Shown here in pieces: positions 30,191 through 38,375 of a stretch of 64,000 nucleotides of DNA. The number at the start of each line of letters is the position of its first letter. Position 1 is the first letter of the stretch. The translations under genes were made by a program, and so were the position numbers. The stretch is from assembly GCF_009828055.1 (NCBI RefSeq), contig NZ_WTYB01000002.1, forward strand, positions 1,178,001-1,242,000, in the 5' to 3' direction. Under the pieces are notes generated by a model. It searched no databases, was not told the DNA's origin, and was given only the letters and a program-made list of their open reading frames with translations. This stretch comes from Erythrobacter ramosus (GTDB taxonomy: Bacteria; Pseudomonadota; Alphaproteobacteria; Sphingomonadales; Sphingomonadaceae).

Positions 30191-31621
30191 TCAGTCCTTC
30201 AACACCCAGGTGTCCTTGGTGCCCCCGCCTTGCGAGGAATTCACCACCAGCGAACCCTTCTTCAGCGCCACCCGCGTCAGCCCGCCGGGCGTGATGTCGA
30301 TCCCCTCAGGCGAGACCAGCACGAAGGGCCTGAGATCGAGGTGCCGGGGTGCCAGACCCTTGGCGGTGTAGATCGGGCAGGTCGACAGCGCGAGCGTGGG
30401 CTGGGCGATGTAATTCTCCGGCCGGGCAACCAGCTTGGCGCGGAAAGCCTCGATCTCGCGCTTGGACGAGGTCGGCCCGATCAGCATCCCGTAGCCGCCC
30501 GATCCGTGCACTTCTTTGACCACCAGTTCGGCCAGATTGTCGAGCACGTAGCCAAGTGCGTCCTTGTCTGCGCAGCGCCAGGTCTGGACGTTCGGCAGCA
30601 AGGGCTTTTCGCCGGTGTAGAACTCCACGATTTCCGGCATGAAGCTGTAGATCGCCTTGTCATCGGCCACCCCGGTTCCGGGCGCATTGGCGATGGTGAT
30701 TCCGCCCGCGCGGTACACATCCATGATCCCCGGCACGCCAAGCGCAGAATCGGGGTTGAAGGTCAGCGGATCCAGATACTCGTCATCGACCCGGCGATAG
30801 AGCACATCGATCGGCTGGTAGCCGCGCGTGGTGCGCATCTGCACCCGGCCGCCCACCACGCGCAGATCGCTGCCTTCGACCAGTTCGGCGCCCATCTGGT
30901 CGGCGAGGAAGGCGTGCTCGAAATAGGCGGAATTGTAGATCCCCGGCGTCAGCACCGCGACCGTCGGCTTGCCACCAGTGAACGCGGGCGGGACGCAGGC
31001 GGCCAAGCTGCGGGCGAGGCGGCGCGGGTAGTTCGACACGCTCTCCACTGCCACGCGGCTGAACAGATCGGGGAACATCCCCATCATCGTCTCGCGGTTT
31101 TCGAGCATGTAGGAGACGCCCGAAGGCGTGCGCGCATTGTCCTCCAGCACAAAGAACTCGTCTGGACCGGTGCGCACAAGGTCGATGCCAACAATGTGGG
31201 TATAGATGCCGCCCGGAGGGGTGAAGCCGACCATGTTGGCCAACCACGCGTCATTCGATCGCAGCAGGCGTTCGGGCAGGCGGCCCGCGCGGACGATTTC
31301 CTGCCGGTGGTACAGATCATAGAGGAACGAATTGAGCGCCCGCACCCGCTGTTCGATCCCGCGCGATAGCTTGCGCCACTCGCTCGCAGTGATGATCCGC
31401 GGCACCATGTCGAACGGGATCAGGCGTTCTTCCGCCGCATCCTCGCCATAGACGTTGAAGGTGATGCCAGTGCGGCGAAAGCTATCATCCGCCTCGCGGT
31501 TCTTGCGGCGCAGGAATTCGGGCGGCTGCTCGTTATACCAGCGACAATATTCGGCATAGGCTGGCCGGGTCCGGCCATCGCTATCGAACATCTCGTCGAA
31601 ATTGCTGCTACTCGCGTCCAT
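30191..31621 (-). CDS. Circularly permuted ATP-grasp protein (DUF404/DUF407)
   Basis: 476 aa from the ATG at 31621 (MDASSSNFDEMFDSDG); a GTG at 31633 in the same frame would add four residues. Conserved blocks of the permuted ATP-grasp family: IVGIDLVRTGPDEFFVLEDNARTPSGVSYMLENR near residue 145, GVPGIMDVYRAGGITIANAPGTGVADDKA near 295, and ELVVKEVHGSGGYGMLIGP near 375. Such enzymes are predicted to ligate amino acids or peptides at ATP cost. First gene of the Anbu cluster; its promoter must lie within the 115-bp gap before it. Confidence 0.93.
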   Translation of the reverse strand: MDASSSNFDEMFDSDGRTRPAYAEYCRWYNEQPPEFLRRKNREADDSFRRTGITFNVYGEDAAEERLIPFDMVPRIITASEWRKLSRGIEQRVRALNSFLYDLYHRQEIVRAGRLPERLLRSNDAWLANMVGFTPPGGIYTHIVGIDLVRTGPDEFFVLEDNARTPSGVSYMLENRETMMGMFPDLFSRVAVESVSNYPRRLARSLAACVPPAFTGGKPTVAVLTPGIYNSAYFEHAFLADQMGAELVEGSDLRVVGGRVQMRTTRGYQPIDVLYRRVDDEYLDPLTFNPDSALGVPGIMDVYRAGGITIANAPGTGVADDKAIYSFMPEIVEFYTGEKPLLPNVQTWRCADKDALGYVLDNLAELVVKEVHGSGGYGMLIGPTSSKREIEAFRAKLVARPENYIAQPTLALSTCPIYTAKGLAPRHLDLRPFVLVSPEGIDITPGGLTRVALKKGSLVVNSSQGGGTKDTWVLKD

Positions 31622-31736
31622 TGACCCCCGCACGCTTTCTCAGAGCTTTCTGCCCTTAGGTGCAGCGCACAATCTAACCAGCCTTTCACAAAAGGAAAGC
31701 GGCCATGTCAGTTTGCGCAAGATCGCTGAAAAAGCG

Positions 31737-32573
31737 TCAGATGCGGGTGGTTTCGAGCTCGCTGAGCAGTGTGGCGATCACTTGGGCATCATAGGTGAAA
31801 CCCATGTGCGTGCAGCGCAGCGGGATCGCGCGGTCACGCTCTCCCGGACGGCCAGCCGCGCAGCGCGGGGCGATCACGCCGTCATTGGCGCTCCACAGCG
31901 CCACCGTTTCAACCGGCGGCTTGACCGCCAGCATGGCTTCGACCGGCGGGGCATCGACCGAATGGCCGGTGATGAACTGGTAGGCGCGCCACACATTATT
32001 GGCGCGCGGGCTTCCCGAAAAGGGCGAGCCCATCGTGACGACCTTGGCGACCGCCTGTGGTTGACGCTTGGCAATCTCACGCGCGTACAGGCCGCCAAGG
32101 CTCCAGCCGATCAGCACGACCGGGCGCCCGTGCCGTTCGTGCAGTTCAACCAAGCGCGCCTCGATCTGGTCGAAGCGGACGGGATCGGGACCCCAGTTGC
32201 GGCCTTGCCCCCAGCGCTTGACCACATGGCCCGCACTTTCGAGCTGCCGCGCCAGATAGCGCATCCGCAACGGACTGGCGCCAAAGCCGGGGATGATCAT
32301 CGCCACCTGCGGATTGGCAGTGGCGACGGCAACAGGCTTACGCTTGGCACGGCGCAGCGGTTCGAGCAGCACATCAGCCTCGCCCAGCAAGCGCATCAGG
32401 CGCGGCTTGCCCGCTTCGAATTCCTCAGGACAGGCTTCCCGCGCGAGCGCGACCCGCCGGGCCATCGCCGACGCGGCATAGGCCTGCTTCGCCTGCGCGC
32501 CAGCAGCCGTCGCCGCTGCAACCAGCGGGGACGGCAGGCGGGAAAGCTCAGGGACGAAGCGCTGCGGTGTCAT
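31737..32573 (-). CDS. Alpha/beta hydrolase
   Basis: 278 aa. The first 75 residues are helical and Ala/Arg-rich, then an alpha/beta hydrolase core begins with AMIIPGFGASPLRMRYLARQLESAGH. The nucleophile elbow GWSLGG near residue 155 carries the Ser. An Asp in ALWSANDGVIAP near 228 and His in RCTHMGFTYD near 255 complete a plausible triad. Resembles lipase/PHA-type or triacylglycerol-lipase-like hydrolases; substrate unknown. Same strand as the Anbu cluster and upstream of it, but the 115-bp gap makes co-transcription uncertain. Confidence 0.85.
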   Translation of the reverse strand: MTPQRFVPELSRLPSPLVAAATAAGAQAKQAYAASAMARRVALAREACPEEFEAGKPRLMRLLGEADVLLEPLRRAKRKPVAVATANPQVAMIIPGFGASPLRMRYLARQLESAGHVVKRWGQGRNWGPDPVRFDQIEARLVELHERHGRPVVLIGWSLGGLYAREIAKRQPQAVAKVVTMGSPFSGSPRANNVWRAYQFITGHSVDAPPVEAMLAVKPPVETVALWSANDGVIAPRCAAGRPGERDRAIPLRCTHMGFTYDAQVIATLLSELETTRI

Positions 32574-32644
32574 GTGACAGTTTAAAGAGCGAAACCGATT
32601 AATGTTCCCTGAAGTGTAACAATGGAAACGCGCATTAAGGCCCT

Positions 32645-33178
32645 TTATTTCGCGGGGCAGTCACCGATCCGCTCGTGCTTGACCTTAAAGCTCATCGTTC
32701 CCTCACCCATCCCTTCGAAGTTCATCTTGGTGCTGGCGTTGAATTCGGATGAGGTCGGGGTGGTGGTGCCGGTCATGGACATGCGCGCTTCGCCTTCAGG
32801 GGTCTTGCATACCATCACCGCGTCCAGCTTCCCACCGTCGAGGTTGAAGCTTTCGTAGGCGCACTCGCCATTCTGGCCCTTCTTGACCAATTCCTCGAAA
32901 CCCTTGTCGACGTCTTCGGCCGTCAGGCAATCTTCGCTGGTGGTGGTCGCACCGGCACCATGACCTTTCATTTCGGCAGGCATTCCCGGAACGTCGATAC
33001 CGGTCATGGTTATGGTCGCCTTGTAGAGCCCGGGCTGCGGCTTGATTCCTTCAGCCTCTGCCTTGTTCGCGACTTCCTTGGCGCTGATTTCGCCATCTCC
33101 GTCAGCGTCCGTCTTGCCGCCGGAACAACCGACAAGCAGAGCCGCACCGGCTGCGGCGAAAATGGTGATGCGCTTCAT
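32645..33178 (-). CDS. DUF3617 lipoprotein
   Basis: 177 aa from the ATG at 33178 ([21 protein letters not shown]), a clear lipoprotein signal; an in-frame extension to 33271 is rejected. A short Asp-rich segment near the mature N-terminus ([15 protein letters not shown]) looks like an EF-hand-type calcium loop. The DUF3617 domain follows, starting [17 protein letters not shown] and containing the Cys-bearing [15 protein letters not shown] and [13 protein letters not shown]. Family function is unknown; it is abundant in sphingomonads and periplasmic. Confidence 0.85.
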   Translation of the reverse strand: MKRITIFAAAGAALLVGCSGGKTDADGDGEISAKEVANKAEAEGIKPQPGLYKATITMTGIDVPGMPAEMKGHGAGATTTSEDCLTAEDVDKGFEELVKKGQNGECAYESFNLDGGKLDAVMVCKTPEGEARMSMTGTTTPTSSEFNASTKMNFEGMGEGTMSFKVKHERIGDCPAK

Positions 33179-33300
33179 ATTGTCGTCTCCTCCTGCGTTT
33201 CGCGTTGATAACCGATCTAGCAGCAAATCGCGGCACGAAAAGCGCGCCGGTGCCTGGAAGCCGCCTTGCACGTCCCTGCTTTGTTCCCCATAACGATAGC

Positions 33301-35496
33301 ATGGCCCAACTCGTGATCCGCCGCGGACTGGACGAGCCCGAAACGGGCGCGGACTTTACCCCGCACCGCCCCCAACGTCCCGACAAGTCGATGGGCGGCA
33401 TCCCGTTCAAGCTGGTGTCGGAGTACGAACCGGCGGGCGATCAGCCGACCGCAATTGCCGAACTCACCGAAAGCGCGCTGGCGGGCGAGAAGACGCAGGT
33501 GCTGCTCGGCGTCACCGGCAGCGGCAAGACCTTTACGATGGCTAAGGTGATCGAAACCTTGCAGCGCCCCGCGCTGATCCTTGCCCCCAACAAGATCCTC
33601 GCCGCGCAGCTCTATGGCGAATTCAAAAGCTTCTTCCCCGAGAACGCGGTCGAGTATTTCGTCTCCTACTACGACTACTACCAGCCCGAAGCTTACGTCC
33701 CGCGGTCCGACACCTACATCGAGAAGGAAAGCTCGGTGAACGAGGCAATCGACCGGATGCGCCACTCGGCGACCCGCGCGCTGCTGGAGCGCGACGACGT
33801 GATCATCGTCGCCTCAGTCTCGTGCCTCTACGGGATCGGCTCGGTCGAAACCTATTCGGCGATGATTTTCGACATCAAGCTGGGTGAGACGGTCGACCAG
33901 CGCGAATTGATCCGCAAGCTGGTTGCCCTGCAATACAAGCGCAACGATGCCAGCTTCACCCGCGGCAATTTCCGGGTGCGCGGCGACAGCCTTGAGATCT
34001 TCCCCTCGCACTACGAGGACATGGCCTGGCGTATCAGCTTCTTCGGTGACGAGATTGAGGAGATCGCCGAATTCGATCCCCTCACCGGCACCAAGGGCGC
34101 GAAGCTGGAAAAGGTGCGGGTCTATGCCAATTCGCACTACGTGACGCCCGGTCCGACGATGAAGCAGGCGGCGGCTGCGATCAAGTTCGAGCTGGAGGAA
34201 CGCCTCAAAGAACTTGAAATCGAAGGCAAGCTGCTCGAACGCCAGCGGCTGGAACAGCGCACGCATTTTGACCTCGAAATGATCGCGGCAACGGGCAGCT
34301 GCGCGGGGATCGAGAACTATTCGCGCTTCCTCACCGGCCGCCTGCCGGGCGAACCGCCGCCGACCTTGTTCGAGTATCTGCCCGAAAACGCGCTGCTGTT
34401 CGTCGATGAAAGCCACCAGACCGTGCCGCAGATCGGCGCGATGGCGAAGGGGGACCACCGCCGCAAAGTGACGCTCGCCGAATATGGCTTCCGCTTGCCG
34501 AGTTGCATCGACAACCGCCCCTTGCGCTTCAACGAATGGGACGCAATGCGCCCGCAGACCTTCGCGGTCAGCGCCACGCCCGGTCATTGGGAAATGGACC
34601 AGACCGGCGGGGTCTTCGCCGAACAGGTGATCCGCCCCACCGGGTTGATCGATCCGCCGGTGGAAATCCGCCCGGTCGAAGATCAGGTGCAGGATTGCAT
34701 CGTCGAATGCAAAGCCACCGCCGCCAAGGGCTACCGCACCTTGGTGACGACGCTGACCAAGCGGATGGCGGAAGACCTCACCGAATTCATGCATGAAGCG
34801 GGGGTGCGGGTGCGCTATATGCACTCGGACGTCGAGACGCTGGAGCGGATCGAACTGATCCGCGATTTGCGTTTGGGCGTCTATGACGTGCTGATCGGGA
34901 TCAACCTGCTGCGCGAAGGCCTCGACATTCCCGAATGCGGGCTGGTGGCGATTTTGGACGCCGACAAGGAAGGCTTCCTTCGCAGCGAAACCTCGCTGAT
35001 CCAGACGATCGGCCGCGCGGCGCGCAACGTTGATGGCCGCGTGATCCTCTATGCCGATCGCGTCACCGGCAGCATGGAGCGCGCGCTGGCGGAGACGGAT
35101 CGCCGCCGATCAAGGCAGGAAGCCTTCAACGCGGAACATGGCATCACGCCGCAGACGATCAAGCGCAACATCCACGACATAGTCGCCCATTCGGCAGCGC
35201 AGGATAGCGTGTTGGTGGATACCGGCGATGCGGAGCGCAACAACCTCGTCGGCCACAACCTGCGAAGCTACATTGAGGATTTGGAGAAGCGGATGCGCAA
35301 TGCGGCGGCCAACCTCGAATTCGAGGAAGCAGGCCGGTTGCGCGACGAGATCCGGCGGCTGGAAGCGGACGAGCTCGGTATTCCCGACAAGGACAAGCGC
35401 GCGCCGATCGTTGGGCGGAGCAATGAGGGTAAGCCCGGGACGCGGAAGACGCGCTATGGGAAGGTGCGTGCGAAGCGGATGGGTGGGAAGCCGTAG
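33301..35496 (+). CDS. uvrB: Excinuclease ABC subunit B
   Basis: Helicase-like damage-recognition subunit of nucleotide excision repair. 731 aa from the ATG at 33301 ([19 protein letters not shown]). Walker A is [14 protein letters not shown] near residue 70, the damage-probing hairpin [12 protein letters not shown] near 122, DESHQT (motif II) near 370, and motif [13 protein letters not shown] near 570. The C-terminal UVR coiled coil that binds UvrC is [24 protein letters not shown] near 660. A basic tail of about 40 residues follows. Monocistronic. Confidence 0.97.
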   Translation: MAQLVIRRGLDEPETGADFTPHRPQRPDKSMGGIPFKLVSEYEPAGDQPTAIAELTESALAGEKTQVLLGVTGSGKTFTMAKVIETLQRPALILAPNKILAAQLYGEFKSFFPENAVEYFVSYYDYYQPEAYVPRSDTYIEKESSVNEAIDRMRHSATRALLERDDVIIVASVSCLYGIGSVETYSAMIFDIKLGETVDQRELIRKLVALQYKRNDASFTRGNFRVRGDSLEIFPSHYEDMAWRISFFGDEIEEIAEFDPLTGTKGAKLEKVRVYANSHYVTPGPTMKQAAAAIKFELEERLKELEIEGKLLERQRLEQRTHFDLEMIAATGSCAGIENYSRFLTGRLPGEPPPTLFEYLPENALLFVDESHQTVPQIGAMAKGDHRRKVTLAEYGFRLPSCIDNRPLRFNEWDAMRPQTFAVSATPGHWEMDQTGGVFAEQVIRPTGLIDPPVEIRPVEDQVQDCIVECKATAAKGYRTLVTTLTKRMAEDLTEFMHEAGVRVRYMHSDVETLERIELIRDLRLGVYDVLIGINLLREGLDIPECGLVAILDADKEGFLRSETSLIQTIGRAARNVDGRVILYADRVTGSMERALAETDRRRSRQEAFNAEHGITPQTIKRNIHDIVAHSAAQDSVLVDTGDAERNNLVGHNLRSYIEDLEKRMRNAAANLEFEEAGRLRDEIRRLEADELGIPDKDKRAPIVGRSNEGKPGTRKTRYGKVRAKRMGGKP

Positions 35497-35653
35497 TTCT
35501 CCACAAGAGTTATACGTAGCCAGTAAATTGTACCGCGAGGCATGCTGCGGGTTAGAAGGCAGTCAACAGGAAGATTTCATTTTTTTAAAATCAAACTGTT
35601 GCACGAAAGAAATTTGCCTGATTACTGATTGGCTGCACTTAACCGAGGCAGCC

Positions 35654-35935
35654 ATGATCCAGTCTTTTTCCTGCATTGAGACCGAACGCCTCTGGTCAGG
35701 CAGCCTTAGCCGCAAGCTGCCTGCGGACATTCAGCAGCGCGCGCTGGCGAAGCTCAACATGATCGACGCCGCCGACACTCTCGACGACCTAAAACTTCCG
35801 CCCAGCAACCGCTTGCACGAACTTAAAGGCGACCGCGCCGGTCAGCATTCCATTTCAATTAACATGAAATGGCGTATATGTTTCCGCTGGAGCAACGGAA
35901 ACGCATACGATGTCGAAATCGTCGACTACCACTGA
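35654..35935 (+). CDS. higB: HigB-family toxin (RelE/ParE superfamily)
   Basis: 93 aa, starting at ATG 35654. The family C-terminal pattern is plain: RLHELKGDRAGQHSISINMKWRICFRW followed by VEIVDYH. HigB toxins are ribosome-dependent mRNA interferases. The antitoxin gene follows with a 26-bp overlap, the reversed toxin-first order typical of higBA. The 150 bp upstream are AT-rich relative to neighbours (a TTTTTTTAAAA run near 35580), consistent with acquisition by transfer and with an autoregulated promoter. Confidence 0.92.
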   Translation: MIQSFSCIETERLWSGSLSRKLPADIQQRALAKLNMIDAADTLDDLKLPPSNRLHELKGDRAGQHSISINMKWRICFRWSNGNAYDVEIVDYH

Positions 35936-36230
35936 CACATCGGACTGGCTGCACATCCCGCACGCGGGCGAAATGCTGGTTTCGGAGTTTATGGAGCCAT
36001 TGAAGCTCGATACGCCTGCGTTGGCCCAAGCCATCGCGGTTGATCCCGTGCGCTTGCAAGCGATGATCGACGGCAAAACTCGCATAGACGGCGAACTCGA
36101 CCTGCGCCTCTCGCGCTACTTCCGGATGTCAGAGGGGTTTTTCCTCAGGCTTCAGACAAGCGCTGAACTCCGCACTGCCAAGCGCGCGCTCAATGGAGAG
36201 TTGGAGCGTATCCAACCTCGCGCTGCCTGA
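35910..36230 (+). CDS. higA: HigA-family antitoxin
   Basis: 106 aa DNA-binding antitoxin that neutralises HigB and represses its own operon. The characteristic start WLHIPHAGEMLVSEFMEPL is followed by an XRE-type HTH (LDTPALAQAIAVDPVRLQAMIDGK) and RLSRYFRMSEGFFLRLQ. The first 11 residues (Ser/Thr-rich) precede the conserved region and are dictated by the overlap with higB; no later start fits as well. Confidence 0.9.
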   Translation: MSKSSTTTDTSDWLHIPHAGEMLVSEFMEPLKLDTPALAQAIAVDPVRLQAMIDGKTRIDGELDLRLSRYFRMSEGFFLRLQTSAELRTAKRALNGELERIQPRAA

Positions 36231-36306
36231 CATACGGAATTAAGTTTGGTGGCAAGGCTTGAGGGATGCTTGAACCCCGCTCGCAACCCTGCCAACCCCC
36301 ACCCCC

Positions 36307-37812
36307 ATGAACGCCCGATTCCTCGCCGCGCTGGCCGCTGCCAGCACCCTCGCCCTTACCGTCCCCACCGCTGCGCAGGACGCGCCCAAGCCCGACGCCG
36401 CCGCCAAGCCCGCGCCCGCTGCGCAGGTGCGCACGCGCGATCTTGCCGGCACCTTTGGCGGCCAACGCATCGCCTATCGTGCGACCATTGCCGACACGAT
36501 TCTGTCGGACGAAGCGGGCAAGGCCGAGGCGGTGATTGTCACCACCTCCTATGTGAAAACCCCGGCTGATCCGACGCGCCCGGTGTTCTTCATCTACAAT
36601 GGCGGGCCCGGCTCAGGCTCGGTGTGGTTGCAGATGGGTGCCTTCGGGCCGAAGCGCGTTGCGATCCCTTCAGACGCCAAAGACGATGGCGCGCCGCCTT
36701 ATCCGCTGGTCGATAACCCGGAAAGCCTGCTCGATGTCGCCGATCTCGTGTTCATCGACCCGCCGGGCACGGGCTTCAGCCATCTGACGCAAGGGACCGA
36801 TCCCAAGAAATACTACGGCCTGCGTCAGGATGGCCGCGCCGTTGCCACGGTGATCCGGCGCTGGATCAACGATAATGGCCGCTGGAACAGCCCCAAGTTC
36901 CTCGGCGGCGAAAGCTACGGCACCACCCGCACCGCGATGGTCGCAGACGAGCTGGAAGGCAGCACCTATAATGACGTCGGTCTCAACGGGTTGATCCTCG
37001 TTTCGACCATCCTCGATTTTGGGGCAGAAGACACGACGCCCGGCAACGAGATGGCCTATGTCGTCACCCTGCCCAACATGGCGACCACGGCCTTTTATCA
37101 CGGTAAGGTCGAAGGCACTTCGGCTGCGGCGGTGGCTGAGGAAGCGCGCCGCTTTGCGATCGGGCCGTTTGCGACTGCGCTGCTCAAGGGGCAGGACCTG
37201 CCTGCCGAAGAACGCGCGAGCGTACGCAAAGAATTGTCGCGCCTCACCGGCCTGTCGGAGGAATATCTCGACCAAGCCAACCTGCGCGTTACTGACCAGC
37301 GCTTCTACAAGGAGCTGCTACGTGATCGCGGGCTGACCGTCGGCCGGCTCGATTCGCGCTACACGGGCCGCGATTACGACAATGCGGGCGAGACGCCGGA
37401 CAATGATCCGAGCTTCTACGGGATCGATGCTGGCTACACCGCCGCGATCAACAGCTGGGCGCGCGAGACGCTGGGCTATCAGACTGACCGCGAATATCAG
37501 GCAATCGGTCGCGAACCGGGGCGCAACTGGGACTGGAGCCTCGACGGTTCGGGCCGTGCGGCCTATCTGAACGTCGCGCCGCTGATCGGGCAGGCGCTGC
37601 GGCAGAATTCGCAGCTGCGCCTGTTCAACGCGCAAGGGTTTTATGACTTCGCCACGCCGTTCTTCGGAGCGGAATATTCGCTGAAGCGCTACGGGATCCC
37701 GCAGGACCGCATCACGTGGAAATACTACGACGCCGGGCACATGATGTATATTCGCGACGAAGACCGCGCAAAGCTTTCGGCCGATATCCGCGCTTTCATC
37801 CGCGCGCGATGA
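36307..37812 (+). CDS. S10-family serine carboxypeptidase
   Basis: 501 aa secreted peptidase. Signal peptide (MNARFLAALAAASTLALTVPTAAQ), then a Pro/Ala-rich linker. S10 catalytic elements: oxyanion region FIYNGGPGSGSVWLQMGAFGP near residue 95, nucleophile in LGGESYGTTR near 200, Asp in FYDFATPF near 442, and His in YYDAGHMMYIRDED near 478. Bacterial S10 enzymes remove C-terminal residues and tolerate acidic conditions. Its stop overlaps the start of a lipoprotein gene by 4 bp. Confidence 0.92.
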   Translation: MNARFLAALAAASTLALTVPTAAQDAPKPDAAAKPAPAAQVRTRDLAGTFGGQRIAYRATIADTILSDEAGKAEAVIVTTSYVKTPADPTRPVFFIYNGGPGSGSVWLQMGAFGPKRVAIPSDAKDDGAPPYPLVDNPESLLDVADLVFIDPPGTGFSHLTQGTDPKKYYGLRQDGRAVATVIRRWINDNGRWNSPKFLGGESYGTTRTAMVADELEGSTYNDVGLNGLILVSTILDFGAEDTTPGNEMAYVVTLPNMATTAFYHGKVEGTSAAAVAEEARRFAIGPFATALLKGQDLPAEERASVRKELSRLTGLSEEYLDQANLRVTDQRFYKELLRDRGLTVGRLDSRYTGRDYDNAGETPDNDPSFYGIDAGYTAAINSWARETLGYQTDREYQAIGREPGRNWDWSLDGSGRAAYLNVAPLIGQALRQNSQLRLFNAQGFYDFATPFFGAEYSLKRYGIPQDRITWKYYDAGHMMYIRDEDRAKLSADIRAFIRAR

Positions 37813-38375
37813 TCCGCAAGCTGGCTTTGTGCGCTGCGCTGGCGGGCGCAGGCGGATTGGCGGGTTGCAAGCCGCCGCCGACCGATTCTGCCGTGGCGCG
37901 CGTGTCCTTGTTGGCGCCGACTGCCGGGCCGTCCGCCCCGATGCCTTCGCCCGATACGACCGCTGCGGTCTGGGCAAGCACCGACAAGCCGCTGCGGCTG
38001 GTTTATGGCGTTCCCGGTCAGCCAGTGCTGCTCGCGCTCGAATGCCTCGACCCCGCCAAGCCCGAAGCGCGCCTCAGGATCACCCGCCATGCGCCAGCGG
38101 ACGAGGGCGCCGCCGCGCTGCTGGCGCTGATCGGCAATGGCTGGATCGGCCGCTTCCCGGTCGATGCGACCACAATCGGTGGGCGCGTGCTTTGGCAGGG
38201 CGAGGTTCCCGCGCTGACCCGCGAATGGGATGCGCTGAAGCCGGAACGCGAGGCGACCGTCACGGTGCCGGGAGCGGGGTTGGTGCGGCTCAACCCCAGC
38301 CCGCTGCCGATGGCACTGGTCAGCGGATGCCGAGGGAAAACTGAGACGCCTGCTGCTCAAGCAATTCCGGGGTAA
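37809..38375 (+). CDS. Putative lipoprotein, function unknown
   Basis: 188 aa from the ATG at 37809, coupled to the S10 gene (ATGA). The signal peptide ends AGAGGLAGCKPP, a lipobox. The mature part contains LRLVYGVPGQPVLLALECLDPAKPEARLRI-type beta-rich sequence and two Cys. No family recognised. Its last 56 bp overlap the end of dsbD on the other strand, an unusual tail-to-tail coding overlap; the final residues (about 18) are therefore constrained by dsbD and may be dispensable. Confidence 0.72.
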   Translation: MIRKLALCAALAGAGGLAGCKPPPTDSAVARVSLLAPTAGPSAPMPSPDTTAAVWASTDKPLRLVYGVPGQPVLLALECLDPAKPEARLRITRHAPADEGAAALLALIGNGWIGRFPVDATTIGGRVLWQGEVPALTREWDALKPEREATVTVPGAGLVRLNPSPLPMALVSGCRGKTETPAAQAIPG

